A stretch of DNA of 46,860 bases from an uncultured Bacteroidales bacterium (GCA_937877455.1 CALFIU010000123.1:1-46860); one strand, 5' to 3'; positions 35,682-43,821 are shown, counted from the first letter of the stretch. A program made the numbers and translations. Notes: generated by a model from the sequence alone, not told the origin.

Positions 35682-36569
35682 ATGAAATTAAAAATTAAAC
35701 CCGCTTATGGTGCACTCGTTGCAGCCATACTTGCTTTTTCGGCGTGTGCTGGCGATTCTTCTAACCAAAAAAACAATCAGAAAACAGAAGTAAAAGAGGT
35801 GGAAGAATCCAACACTTTTTATCTTATACCATCACCCGAAGATCTTTTTGCTTTTACACAAAACGATAAGTTACAATATTCGGCTGAGTGGCTTAATCCA
35901 GTAGAAAATATTGATAAGTATATCGATAACAAGAGCAAAGAATTTAACTTTGGTACTTTCTCTGCTGATATGGCTTATTCTGCTGCCTTTGCAAAGTATC
36001 AAGAATCGGTTAGATACCTCAATCAGATTCGTACATTAAGCGAACAGATTGGTATTGGTAATGTGTTTAATGATGCACTTATCAAACGTATTGATAATGT
36101 AGCCAACAATAAAGATTCTCTTAAAGCTATATCAAGCCAAACTTATAATGATATAATTAGATTTTTGGATTCAAAAAAACGTAATCGCACCATGGCACTT
36201 ATCTCTGCTGGTGGATGGCTCGAAAGTCTTTATATTGTAACACAATCAATTACCAAATATGACGAAAATGATGTTTCTATTCAGCAAATAGCTGACCAAA
36301 AGATTGTACTTGAAAATCTTTTGCAATATCTAAACCAAATAAAAAACGATGCAGCTGTAACAGACATCATTGGTCAGTTTGAACCTCTAAAAAATGCATA
36401 TGCTCAAATTAAACGTGAAGATAGTGGCGAAACACAAACTCCACCAGAAGGAGCAATTGCTGTTGGTGGTAGCAAAAAACTAAAAATGACCGAAGAAAAT
36501 TTTAATAAAATTAAAGAAACAATTGCTCAATTACGTAATAATTTGACGGCAAACAACGTTTCTAAATAA
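35682..36569 (+). CDS. Hypothetical lipoprotein
   Basis: Unrecognised. The ATG at 35682 is chosen over an in-frame TTG three codons earlier. The 295-residue product has a lipoprotein signal with lipobox AFSAC (Cys about 22), then Gly/Asp/Ser and an acidic-basic linker. The rest is almost entirely helical (about 50-245), with NTFYLIPSPEDLFAFTQNDK near its start, and ends in a Gly-rich break and a final helix. The helical periplasmic body suggests a scaffold or binding role. It is third in the run beginning with the PorE-like gene, 33 bases after the YhbP-like gene. Confidence 0.65.
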   Translation: MKLKIKPAYGALVAAILAFSACAGDSSNQKNNQKTEVKEVEESNTFYLIPSPEDLFAFTQNDKLQYSAEWLNPVENIDKYIDNKSKEFNFGTFSADMAYSAAFAKYQESVRYLNQIRTLSEQIGIGNVFNDALIKRIDNVANNKDSLKAISSQTYNDIIRFLDSKKRNRTMALISAGGWLESLYIVTQSITKYDENDVSIQQIADQKIVLENLLQYLNQIKNDAAVTDIIGQFEPLKNAYAQIKREDSGETQTPPEGAIAVGGSKKLKMTEENFNKIKETIAQLRNNLTANNVSK

Positions 36570-36590
36570 AACTAATAACAAAAAGGTAAA

Positions 36591-37208
36591 ATGAAAAGTA
36601 TAAAGATTTTATTGATATTGGCGATGCTTCTGCCGTTGGCGTATTTTGCCGATGCCCAAAACTGTCAGTCGCAGTTGAGCATGCGTAAGGCCGTTCATCC
36701 ATATAGATTCAACACTTCTTCTAAAAGTGCTACTTGTTTAAGTGGTAGAAAATACGAGTTTGTGTTGCCGCTTACAAAGGGGTTGGACTATAGGATTCAG
36801 TTTTTCGCAAGCCCAGTGTTTGATATGAATATCGATTTTAAGATTGTGGACATGAACACCAATGAGGTGGTTGTAGATTTACCTGGAAAAGTTGGTCCTA
36901 TGGATACTCCAGAAAAAGGTAAAACCGTTTTGCAGGCATATCATGATGAAAAACTTGGCAAAAGTGTCAACCCTTACTTTGACTTCTTTCCTGCTCAATC
37001 AACATCTCTTAAAATTATGATTGACATAAAGGAAAAATTGCCTGAGCAGCCTCTTGAATACGAATATGAGTATGATGAATGGGGAAATGCTATTAATCAA
37101 AAGCCAAAAGAATCAACTCCAGATCCTGATGCTAAGCCACTTGAAATTTTAAAAGGTTGTGTTACTGTTTATGTAATCGACAAACCATCTGACGTATCTG
37201 AATTCTAA
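36591..37208 (+). CDS. Secreted hypothetical protein
   Basis: Unrecognised. The 205-residue product has a Sec signal (residues 1-22, ending YFADAQ), then a beta-rich domain with a Cys pair (C24, C48) and a third near the C-terminus (C192). KYEFVLPLTKGLDYRIQFFA near 54-73 is a strand pattern like jelly-roll or C2-like periplasmic domains. A Glu/Tyr-rich acidic stretch with the EYDEWGNAINQKPKE region near 157-171 precedes the last strands. It begins 21 bases after the lipoprotein gene and ends at a strong terminator, so it closes the PorE-like run. Confidence 0.65.
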   Translation: MKSIKILLILAMLLPLAYFADAQNCQSQLSMRKAVHPYRFNTSSKSATCLSGRKYEFVLPLTKGLDYRIQFFASPVFDMNIDFKIVDMNTNEVVVDLPGKVGPMDTPEKGKTVLQAYHDEKLGKSVNPYFDFFPAQSTSLKIMIDIKEKLPEQPLEYEYEYDEWGNAINQKPKESTPDPDAKPLEILKGCVTVYVIDKPSDVSEF

Positions 37209-37227
37209 AAATTTTAGTTATAAAAAT

Positions 37228-37262
37228 AAAAAAGCGATACCCAAAATAGGTGTCGCTTTTTT
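37228..37262 (+). terminator. Terminator of the PorE-like gene run
   Basis: A stem of about 14 bp (AAAAAAGCGATACC and its complement with one mismatch) with a short CAAAATA-type loop is followed by T-rich sequence, 20 bases past the stop codon of the last gene. Confidence 0.8.
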
Positions 37263-37279
37263 ATTTTATAGCTAATGGA

Positions 37280-37498
37280 TTTTTATTCAATAAAACACGT
37301 TATTTTTATTTGAACGGGCGGACACGCAGGTCTACCCCTACACATCAATCTATTTTTTGGGGAATAGGATTTGGCGAAAAGAAGGCAAATATTGTTCATA
37401 ATATTGAATATCTCCATATTTTGTAGGGGCGGGTATATGTGTCCGCCCACATTGATGTCGATTTAAATGAAATCGACGTGGTATATCTTGAATAAAAA
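37280..37498. repeat. MITE-like element with nested terminal inverted repeats
   Basis: Outer ends TTTTTATTCAA (37280-37290) and its complement (37488-37498) enclose a second, longer inverted pair. The inner pair starts GGGCGGACAC near 37315 and ends CCCCTACA near 37341, with the matching TGTAGGGG...GTGTCCGCCC at about 37422-37447. The inner arms are far more G+C-rich than the surrounding DNA. An extra hairpin (GTCGATTT/AAATCGAC) lies near 37457-37477. No coding capacity. Such GGGCGGACAC-ended sequences resemble widespread non-autonomous repeats. It fills most of the gap upstream of rdgB. Confidence 0.6.
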
Positions 37499-37555
37499 TT
37501 GTGTATTACTTTCAAATATCAAAAAAATAAATAAATTTGCAGAAAAAACAAAAAT

Positions 37556-38137
37556 ATGGAACTTGTATTTGCTACAAATAATAAACACAAAATAGAGGAA
37601 ATATCCACAATGGCTTGTGGAAAATTTAGAATTTTGGGATTAAAAGATATTGGTTGTATGTCGGATTTGCCCGAAACACATTCAACCATAGAAGAAAATG
37701 CCTTAGAAAAAGCACTTTATGTATATTCACATTACGGAAAAAATTGTTTTAGCGATGATTCTGGTCTTTTTGTAGATGTTTTAGGCGGAAAACCGGGCGT
37801 TTACTCTGCTCGATATGCTGGACCTCAAAAAGATAGCAACGACAATAACCAGCTATTGTTGAAAAATTTAGACGGAATTAACAATAGAAAAGCATGTTTC
37901 CGCACGGTTATTGCACTTGTTTTTAATGGTGAAAAATATACTTTTGTCGGTGTTGTTGAAGGCAAAATTGCACTACAACCTGTGGGAGATAATGGTTTTG
38001 GTTATGATCCGTTGTTTATACCTGATGGATATGATAAAACTTTTGCACAATTATCTGCCGAAGAAAAAAATTCACTTAGTCATCGTCATTTTGCATTTGA
38101 AAAACTATTGAATTTTTTAAATTGTTGTAAAAAATAA
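37556..38137 (+). CDS. rdgB: Non-canonical purine NTP pyrophosphatase (RdgB/HAM1 family)
   Basis: This enzyme hydrolyses ITP, dITP and XTP to the monophosphates, keeping deaminated purines out of nucleic acids. The 193-residue product has the family signature: LVFATNNKHKIEEI at residues 3-16, ETHSTIEENALEKA near 41-54, FSDDSGLFVDVLGGKPGVYS near 65-84 (catalytic Asp-Asp and the metal site), and GDNGFGYDPLFIPDGYDKTF near 143-162 followed by SHRHFAFEKL. Full length. A TAAATTTG box at 37532-37539 gives a likely promoter just outside the MITE-like element. The response-regulator gene follows 37 bases downstream. Confidence 0.95.
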   Translation: MELVFATNNKHKIEEISTMACGKFRILGLKDIGCMSDLPETHSTIEENALEKALYVYSHYGKNCFSDDSGLFVDVLGGKPGVYSARYAGPQKDSNDNNQLLLKNLDGINNRKACFRTVIALVFNGEKYTFVGVVEGKIALQPVGDNGFGYDPLFIPDGYDKTFAQLSAEEKNSLSHRHFAFEKLLNFLNCCKK

Positions 38138-38174
38138 ATACATACATAATAATCAACCTAAATTACTCTAAAAA

Positions 38175-39281
38175 ATGAACGAAAAAAATTATAAAATACT
38201 TTTGGTTGACGATAATCCAGCCAATCTTCAATTGCTTGATAGCATACTTTTCGATCAAGGGTATGTGGTATTGATTGCTAAAAATGGTAAACAAGCAGTA
38301 AATTTAGCAAAAACTAAAAAACCAGATTTGATATTACTTGATGTGGCTATGCCCGATATGGATGGTTTTGAGGTTTTTAGAGAGTTGAAAAGTTTACCTG
38401 AAACATGTGATATTCTTGTTGTATTTGTAAGCGCGTTAAATGAGTCTGACGATGTGATTAGAGGTTTGTCGATGGGAGCGATAGATTATGTTACAAAACC
38501 ATTTAACGCCGATGAACTTGTGCCGCGCATAAACAATTACCTTGCGCTTAAAAGCCGTGGAGATATTTTTGAAAATGCTAAACAGGAGTCGGAAAAACAT
38601 TTGTTAAGTCAGACACAAATGTTTGCAAACATGACATCAAATATTATGAAACGACTTCAAAGAGCAGAAGATGTTCTCGAAAGTTTAATTGTTTCGCCCA
38701 AAATTGGTCAAGACGATAAAATTAAAATTGATGAAGCTAAGTATGATATACATAATTCATACGATCAACTTGAAAAAATGGAACTTAGAAGCAAAATTAT
38801 TAACAATCAAATAAAAGCCGATTGTCGTCCATTTGATCTTGATGGTACTTTAAAAAATTGTATAAAACGTTATGCTGGTAGAGCAAAATCTAAAGGTATA
38901 ACACTTCTTTACGAAAATCCCGGGCCAAAACCTGTTGTCGCAGATCTTTCGCTTGTTTATACCGTACTTCGTAATCTTTTGTCAAATGCTGTAAAGTTTA
39001 CTGCAGGTGGCGGTGATATAATAGTAAATGCACAACGCTACGATCGTGATCAGAATTATTTTTTAATAACTGTTTATGACACTGGTCAAGGAATGACCGC
39101 AGAAAAAGCTGCTCAAGTATTAAGCGAAAATGCTTTGAAAAATACTGATGATAAAAATCCGGGATTAGGTTTGGGTATTGCATCGCATTTTGTAAAACTT
39201 TGTGGCGGAAAAATTTGGGTTGAATCAATGCCAGGTATAGGTAGTGATTTTAAATTTACGTTGCCAGCGCAGAAATTATAG
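38175..39281 (+). CDS. Response regulator fused to a histidine-kinase-like core lacking the phospho-accepting His
   Basis: The 368-residue protein has no membrane segment. Residues 1-125 form a complete receiver domain: acidic pair D12/D13, phospho-acceptor D56 (LLDVAMPDMDGFEV), S86 and K108. Residues about 145-215 correspond to the HisKA dimerisation hairpin, but FANMSHEIRTP is replaced by FANMTSNIMKR, so S155 stands at the His position. Residues about 215-368 are a well-preserved HATPase: N-box LRNLLSNAVKFT, DTGQGM, GLGLGIA and a WVESMPGIGSDFKFTLP ending. It may bind ATP and act as a receiver-controlled scaffold or as a kinase using another acceptor. No cognate sensor is adjacent. Confidence 0.88.
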   Translation: MNEKNYKILLVDDNPANLQLLDSILFDQGYVVLIAKNGKQAVNLAKTKKPDLILLDVAMPDMDGFEVFRELKSLPETCDILVVFVSALNESDDVIRGLSMGAIDYVTKPFNADELVPRINNYLALKSRGDIFENAKQESEKHLLSQTQMFANMTSNIMKRLQRAEDVLESLIVSPKIGQDDKIKIDEAKYDIHNSYDQLEKMELRSKIINNQIKADCRPFDLDGTLKNCIKRYAGRAKSKGITLLYENPGPKPVVADLSLVYTVLRNLLSNAVKFTAGGGDIIVNAQRYDRDQNYFLITVYDTGQGMTAEKAAQVLSENALKNTDDKNPGLGLGIASHFVKLCGGKIWVESMPGIGSDFKFTLPAQKL

Positions 39282-39314
39282 AAATTTTTTTATTTTTGCG
39301 GTCAAAAAAACGCG

Positions 39315-39773
39315 ATGAACAAAGAAACCTATCAAAAGATAGAATCGAAATTCGATTTGATAGAAACCGTTTTGGTGGTAATTACAGCTGTTTCGTTTGG
39401 GCTTTTGGCAAAAACTGTAGCATATTCGCAGTATGGTGTCTATGTTGGATTGACCTTATTAGCATTTTTATATTGGATAATGGGCATGAAACCAATAGAT
39501 GGCGTTGAAACGCGAATGAGACGAACCTCAAGAAAAATTGTTTTTTTAAGTTATGCTATCTCGTGTTTGGGTATTATGTCGTCGTGCCGATTTGATTCTG
39601 CCGATGCAAGTAGCGATGCTTTGCTTATTGTTGCTGGATGCGCACTTTTGATTGGAGTGGTTATGATTTCGGTGGAGCATTTTAACAAGAAAATTGAAAA
39701 AATAACATCGTTATTGGTAAGAAGTGCTGTATTTGCTATTTTAATCTTGTGGTTTTTGGCTATGGGTAATTAA
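39315..39773 (+). CDS. Four-helix membrane protein of unknown function
   Basis: Unrecognised. The 152-residue product has a short charged N-terminus (MNKETYQKIESKFDLI) and four predicted membrane helices (about 16-35, 38-58, 75-92, 100-118 with a final one near 130-150, so four or five). A basic loop follows the second helix (GVETRMRRTSRKIV). No catalytic or transport motif is visible. A TATTTTTG box at 39291-39298 gives a likely own promoter, 16 bases before the ATG. The preceding ORF in another frame (39296-39508) is a shadow. Confidence 0.65.
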   Translation: MNKETYQKIESKFDLIETVLVVITAVSFGLLAKTVAYSQYGVYVGLTLLAFLYWIMGMKPIDGVETRMRRTSRKIVFLSYAISCLGIMSSCRFDSADASSDALLIVAGCALLIGVVMISVEHFNKKIEKITSLLVRSAVFAILILWFLAMGN

Positions 39774-39786
39774 TTGAAAAAATAAT

Positions 39787-39838
39787 CTCGATGTAAAAAC
39801 TTTATATATTGGTTTTTGTAACATCGAGAGTTTTGTTT
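39787..39838 (+). terminator. Terminator between the membrane-protein and U32 genes
   Basis: Arms CTCGATGT (39787-39794) and ACATCGAG (39821-39828) pair perfectly and are extended inside by AAAAAC/GTTTTT with a small bulge. A T-rich run follows. It separates the membrane-protein gene from the U32 gene. Confidence 0.65.
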
Positions 39839-39861
39839 TGTACTATTAAATTTACATAAAA

Positions 39862-41091
39862 ATGGTAGAAATAATGTCGCCAGCTGGAAATTTTGAAACT
39901 CTTGCTGCTGCAATACAAGCAGGAGCTGGGTCTGTATATTTCGGGCTTGGCAACCTTAATATGCGTGCAAAATCGGCGGTAAATTTTCAAATTTCTGATT
40001 TAGATAAGATAGTTTCTATATGTAATCAATCAAATGTAAAAACTTATCTTGCCCTTAATACAATAATGTATGATGGCGATTTGCAGGAGATGAGACAAAT
40101 GATTGATCTTGCAGCACAAAAAAAAGTGTCGGCAATAATAGCATCTGACGCTGCTGTTTTGGAATATGCACTTAAACAAGGTGTTGAAATACATGCTTCT
40201 ACTCAGCTTAATATCAGTAATATAGAAGCAGTTAAGTTTTATTCGAGTTTTTGCGATGTTATGGTTCTTGCACGTGAACTCAACCTTGAACAAGTAAAAA
40301 ATATTCATCGTCAGATTGTGGAACAAGATATACGTGGTCCAAAAGGTGAACTTGTTAAAATAGAGATGTTTATACATGGTGCGCTTTGCATGGCTGTTTC
40401 TGGAAAATGTTATTTATCGTTGCATGAAGCCAATCGTGGTGCCAACCGTGGGGCATGTATTCAAATTTGTCGCAGGGGTTATTCTGTGATTGACAACGAA
40501 ACTGGTGCTGAACTTAATATCGAAAATCAATATATAATGTCACCAAAAGACCTTTGTACGGTAGGTTTTATTGATAAACTTGTTGATGCAGGTGTTGAGG
40601 TAATGAAAATTGAAGGTCGTGCGCGTCCACCTGAATATGTTAAAACCGTTACACAAGTTTATCACGAGGCTGTTAAAGCTGTTGAAAATAAATCTTATAG
40701 TGCGGAAAATATTGCAGTTTGGAAAGATAGACTTCGTACCGTGTTTAATCGTGATTTTTGGAATGGTTATTATCTTGGTCAACGTCTTGGAGAGTGGAAC
40801 AATTCGTATGGTAGCCGTGCAAAATATCATAAAGAGTTTGTTGGAAGTATTAACAATTTCTTTCCAAAATTGTCGGTTGCCGAAGTTTATGTTAATAGTG
40901 GACGTTTGGTTAAAGGTGATAAAATTTATATAATTGGTCCAACTACAGGCTGTATTGAAACTCAAGTAACAGAAATTAGAATTGACGATAAACAATCGCA
41001 ATGTGCTGTTAAAGGTCAAGTAGTTTCTATACCTGTGCCAGAAAAAGTGCGACGTAGTGATAAAATATATGTTCTTGTTGAAAACAAGTAA
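39862..41091 (+). CDS. Peptidase U32 family protein (RNA-hydroxylation type)
   Basis: The 409-residue protein has the U32 signature EMFIHGALCMAVSGKCYLS near residues 168-186, preceded by a TIM-barrel start (MSPAGNFETLAAAIQAGAGS). Cys residues at about 176, 184, 200 and 204 are placed like the iron-sulphur ligands of this family. The last 80 residues form a small beta domain. U32 members once called collagenases are now linked to tRNA or rRNA hydroxylation with prephenate as oxygen-transfer partner (TrhP, RlhA). Its length fits the TrhP/YegQ-like group. It is transcribed alone, after a terminator and before the large hairpin. Confidence 0.88.
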   Translation: MVEIMSPAGNFETLAAAIQAGAGSVYFGLGNLNMRAKSAVNFQISDLDKIVSICNQSNVKTYLALNTIMYDGDLQEMRQMIDLAAQKKVSAIIASDAAVLEYALKQGVEIHASTQLNISNIEAVKFYSSFCDVMVLARELNLEQVKNIHRQIVEQDIRGPKGELVKIEMFIHGALCMAVSGKCYLSLHEANRGANRGACIQICRRGYSVIDNETGAELNIENQYIMSPKDLCTVGFIDKLVDAGVEVMKIEGRARPPEYVKTVTQVYHEAVKAVENKSYSAENIAVWKDRLRTVFNRDFWNGYYLGQRLGEWNNSYGSRAKYHKEFVGSINNFFPKLSVAEVYVNSGRLVKGDKIYIIGPTTGCIETQVTEIRIDDKQSQCAVKGQVVSIPVPEKVRRSDKIYVLVENK

Positions 41092-41097
41092 AAAAAT

Positions 41098-41181
41098 GCG
41101 GGTTTTCTGGTAGGGGTGTTCCCCGCTTTTCTCTCACCTTACATTATTTTTTTGAGCGGATTGCCAGAAACCCGCTTTTCT
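41098..41181 (+). terminator. Large compound hairpin after the U32 gene
   Basis: Arms GCGGGTTTTCTGG (41098-41110) and CCAGAAACCCGC (41164-41175) pair with one bulge and enclose a second hairpin with GGGG/CCCC (about 41113-41124). TTTTCTTATAATTTT follows. It starts 6 bases past the stop codon and is unusually long for a simple terminator. Confidence 0.5.
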
Positions 41182-41344
41182 TATAATTTTTAGTCTGTCA
41201 GCGATATTGTTTATTCAAGTTTTGTAATTTTTTTACGCGAAAAGCGTCTAAATCGCGGATTTAAGTTTTTGAACAATTTTATGACTTATGTGTTAAAAAT
41301 ATTGAGTTGTTGGGTTGAATTAAATTATTGAAACTCTATAAAAA

Positions 41345-41437
41345 AACAAAAGCAGGTTTTTTTACCTGCCAATGTTGCTACTAATTTTTAACCTAAACCT
41401 AATATTATGAAAAGACAATTATTTTCGTTTTGTTTTA
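41345..41437 (-). ncRNA. Candidate small RNA with its own promoter box and terminator
   Basis: On the minus strand a TATTTTTG box (41450-41443) is followed by about 70 bases with no gene and then a terminator: GGCAGGT-AAAAAAA-ACCTGC (41363-41368 pairing with 41351-41356) running into TTTTGTTTTTTT. The predicted transcript would be about 90-100 nucleotides. No ORF of note exists on this strand. On the plus strand the same DNA has a 14-codon ORF (ATG at 41407) resembling the start of a signal peptide, which is the main alternative. The rest of the 41092-41569 gap holds only the large hairpin and AT-rich DNA. Confidence 0.35.
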
Positions 41438-41569
41438 CGTTGCAAAAATAATACTACTCTGCAAATTTGTCGTTAAACCAAAAATTAGTTATTGTTAATT
41501 TTGTAAATTAGTAACGGTTTAATTTTAAATTTCTGTTTATTAATTGGTTAGTTTATGTAAAATAGTCAT

Positions 41570-42160
41570 TTAGTTTGACGATGGCATAAGTTTATTGCCG
41601 CCAATAGTTATGTATGTAGGCGATTTTATAACGCTTCCACCTACGTTGAATGATGGTTTGAAAGATACTTTTACGCGGCTTACATCAGGATTTCCTGTTG
41701 CTAATCCGCAACCAAAACTTAGTATTTTATCTTTGCTTTCGCCTTGTAGTATGTTCAATAGATCTATTGAAAAGTTGAGAGGCATAACAGCGGTTTCGTT
41801 TTGTGCTACTGATAGAGATTGATTCATTGAACCAGAAGTCATTTTTACGTCGTCAATCCAAAGTATGTAGTCTAATCCAGCAAGTTTTGCAGTCGTTGCG
41901 TTAGGATTGGTAACGTTGACATTTACGTTGAAACTCAACGGAAATTGTTTTGTTAAATAGGCTGCTCCAAGTTTAAGAACATCTGTGGTTGATACGTCTT
42001 TAAAACTTGATTTGTCGGTTAAGTTAACCCCTGCAACAGAAACGTCTGTTACGTTTTTCATTGCAAAATTACAACTTTTTAGGCTACTTATGCTTTGGAT
42101 TGTTGAACAACCCGAAAAAACGGTAATCGCTATTACCATTAAAAATAACAACTTTTTCAT
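41570..42160 (-). CDS. LEA2/WHy-like lipoprotein
   Basis: The 196-residue product has a lipoprotein signal with lipobox VFSGC (Cys 18). A domain with alternating strands follows, which includes FPLSFNVNVNVTNPNATTAK near residues 73-92 and then LAGLDYILWIDD. The NVNVTNPN strand next to a later MTSGSMNQSLSVAQNETAV segment is typical of LEA type 2 (WHy) beta-sandwich proteins, which Bacteroidota often make as periplasmic lipoproteins of unknown role. Its ATG is 8 bases after the polyprenyl synthase stop codon, so it probably shares that transcript. Confidence in the fold is moderate. Confidence 0.7.
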   Translation of the reverse strand: MKKLLFLMVIAITVFSGCSTIQSISSLKSCNFAMKNVTDVSVAGVNLTDKSSFKDVSTTDVLKLGAAYLTKQFPLSFNVNVNVTNPNATTAKLAGLDYILWIDDVKMTSGSMNQSLSVAQNETAVMPLNFSIDLLNILQGESKDKILSFGCGLATGNPDVSRVKVSFKPSFNVGGSVIKSPTYITIGGNKLMPSSN

Positions 42161-42168
42161 TTTTTTTA

Positions 42169-43143
42169 TTATTTATTACGTGTAACAATATATTCTGCCA
42201 AATCTGCTAATGCTTTTTTTGCTTGTGAGTCTTCAAAATTTTTAAGAATGTCAACAGCTTGATTTTTAAGTTCTATCATTTTATTAACTGCATATTCTAC
42301 ACCGTTGTATTTTTTTACAAAATCAACTATTAGTTCTATATCACGATTAGATTTTTTCTTTTTCCTAAATATAGCCATTATTTTCGCTTGGTTATTTTTA
42401 TCGGCTTTTTTTAGAGCTGCTATCACAGGGAGCGTCATTTTTCTTTCTTGTATGTCGTTGTATTTAGGCTTACCAATTGACCCAGTTTTTTGATAGTCGA
42501 ACAAATCGTCTTTTATTTGAAATGCCATACCTATTTTAAATCCAAATTCGCTCATTAATTCCACTTTTTCTTGATTTGCACCAGAAGAATACGCACCAGA
42601 GGCTGTGCATGCTGCAATGAGAGTGGCTGTTTTTTGTCGTATAATTTGGTAATAGTCTTGCTCTGTTATGTTTAGTCTTCGTGATTTTTCAAGTTGTAAC
42701 AATTCGCCTTCTGCCATTTCTCCAACTGCTTTGCTTACTATTTTGAGAATTTCTATTTCATTTTTTTCTATTGATACCAAAAGACCTTTTGATAAAAAGA
42801 AGTCGCCAGTAAGAACAGCTATTTTTGCTTTCCAAAGTGCAAATACCGAAAACATATCGCGTCTATAGAACGATTCGTCCACAACATCATCGTGTATAAG
42901 TGTGGCTGTATGAAGTAGTTCTATGAGTGAGGCTGCTACATAGGTTGATTGGTGAACTTCTCCTGCTGTTTTGGCGCATAGAAATACTAACATTGGACGC
43001 ATCTGCTTGCCTTTGGTTTTTAATGTGTAATTTATTACAAAGTTTAGCAGACGATTGTCTGAATGCATGATTTGCTTAAAAAATGGTGCAAAACTTTGCA
43101 TTTCGTCGGCAATGACGGCCTTGATATTATCTATTTTGGACAT
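42169..43143 (-). CDS. Polyprenyl diphosphate synthase (octaprenyl-type)
   Basis: This trans-polyprenyl synthase adds isopentenyl units to an allylic diphosphate; the product is the side chain of menaquinone or ubiquinone. The 324-residue protein shows KQMRPMLVFLCAKTAG near residues 45-60, the first Asp-rich motif LIHDDVVDES near 80-89, GDFFLSKGL near 113, and the second motif FQIKDDLFDYQ near 207-217. The bulkiness of residues just before the first motif and the overall length fit IspB-like long-chain enzymes; chain length cannot be fixed from sequence. First gene of a leftward pair with the LEA2-like lipoprotein. Its promoter lies in the palindrome at 43163-43180. Confidence 0.9.
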   Translation of the reverse strand: MSKIDNIKAVIADEMQSFAPFFKQIMHSDNRLLNFVINYTLKTKGKQMRPMLVFLCAKTAGEVHQSTYVAASLIELLHTATLIHDDVVDESFYRRDMFSVFALWKAKIAVLTGDFFLSKGLLVSIEKNEIEILKIVSKAVGEMAEGELLQLEKSRRLNITEQDYYQIIRQKTATLIAACTASGAYSSGANQEKVELMSEFGFKIGMAFQIKDDLFDYQKTGSIGKPKYNDIQERKMTLPVIAALKKADKNNQAKIMAIFRKKKKSNRDIELIVDFVKKYNGVEYAVNKMIELKNQAVDILKNFEDSQAKKALADLAEYIVTRNK

Positions 43144-43162
43144 CGGCTTTAATTATTTTGTT

Positions 43163-43180
43163 GCAAATTTATAAATTTGC
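43163..43180. promoter_or_regulatory. Overlapping divergent -7 boxes in an 18-bp palindrome
   Basis: GCAAATTTATAAATTTGC is a perfect palindrome. TAAATTTG reads rightward at 43172-43179 and leftward at 43171-43164, so -7 boxes for the zinc-ribbon gene and for the polyprenyl synthase gene abut back to back. They end about 30 and 20 bases from their respective start codons. Upstream TTTG elements are weak on both sides. Confidence 0.5.
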
Positions 43181-43209
43181 AGCAAGCGAAAATAAAACAT
43201 TTTTTTTTA

Positions 43210-43821
43210 ATGAACCAAATAGTTGTTTTTTTTAATCAAATTAATTCAGGAACTATGGTTTTTAGCCATCATCCTAATGTTGATAATTTTTTTAATAAGG
43301 TGGTAGAATTTTTTGGAACTGAACGATTTGAAAAATTAGACGAAAAAAAAATGCAACTTTTTTTGCATAATAAGGTTCTATTTTTTGGTTATAGGGTTAC
43401 AATTAAAATCCACGAAAAAAAACTTAAATACAGTTTTGAAAATAGCGGCATATTTAAGATACTTTTTACTGCGGTATTGGCTGGAGCATTTATGTTTAGA
43501 GGTAATGTTGGTAGTTATTTCTTTTGGGCGTTTGTTGTTTTTGCAATTGCCGTAGCTGTAAATTCTGCACTTACAAAAAAGTATATAAAAAAATTGCTAA
43601 AAAAATGTATTAAAAATGTTGAAAATCAGTTAGAACCATCTATTATTTCGCAAAATACAAGTTTAACATATCAACGTGTATGTCCTGCGTGTGGTTGTTT
43701 TTACGATGGTTTTTCGCAATGTTGCAAAGAATGTGGATTAAATCTCGATGCTGGTAAAATTTATAATTTTGGAAGTGTTACCAACTATAAAAATTGGGAA
43801 TTTAAATACTTTGACAAATAA
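43210..43821 (+). CDS. Membrane protein with C-terminal zinc ribbon
   Basis: Unrecognised. The start is set at the ATG at 43210; a TTG 11 codons earlier would extend into the promoter palindrome. The 203-residue product has a soluble N-terminal region (1-75), two adjacent membrane helices (about 80-98 and 102-120), a Lys-rich cytoplasmic stretch (KKYIKKLLKKCIKNVE) and a zinc-ribbon motif with two CxxC knuckles (CPACGCFYDGFSQCCKECG) near 158-176. The ribbon suggests contact with nucleic acid or protein on the cytoplasmic side. Divergent from the polyprenyl synthase gene. Confidence 0.65.
   Translation: MNQIVVFFNQINSGTMVFSHHPNVDNFFNKVVEFFGTERFEKLDEKKMQLFLHNKVLFFGYRVTIKIHEKKLKYSFENSGIFKILFTAVLAGAFMFRGNVGSYFFWAFVVFAIAVAVNSALTKKYIKKLLKKCIKNVENQLEPSIISQNTSLTYQRVCPACGCFYDGFSQCCKECGLNLDAGKIYNFGSVTNYKNWEFKYFDK

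Noticed and set aside
40030..41019. Minus-strand ORFs of 115 and 159 codons opposite the U32 gene.
   Set aside because: Antisense shadows of a well-conserved U32 coding region.
41407..41451. Fourteen-codon plus-strand ORF resembling a signal-peptide start.
   Set aside because: Too short to claim as a gene; no continuation in any frame. Kept only as the alternative to the small-RNA interpretation.
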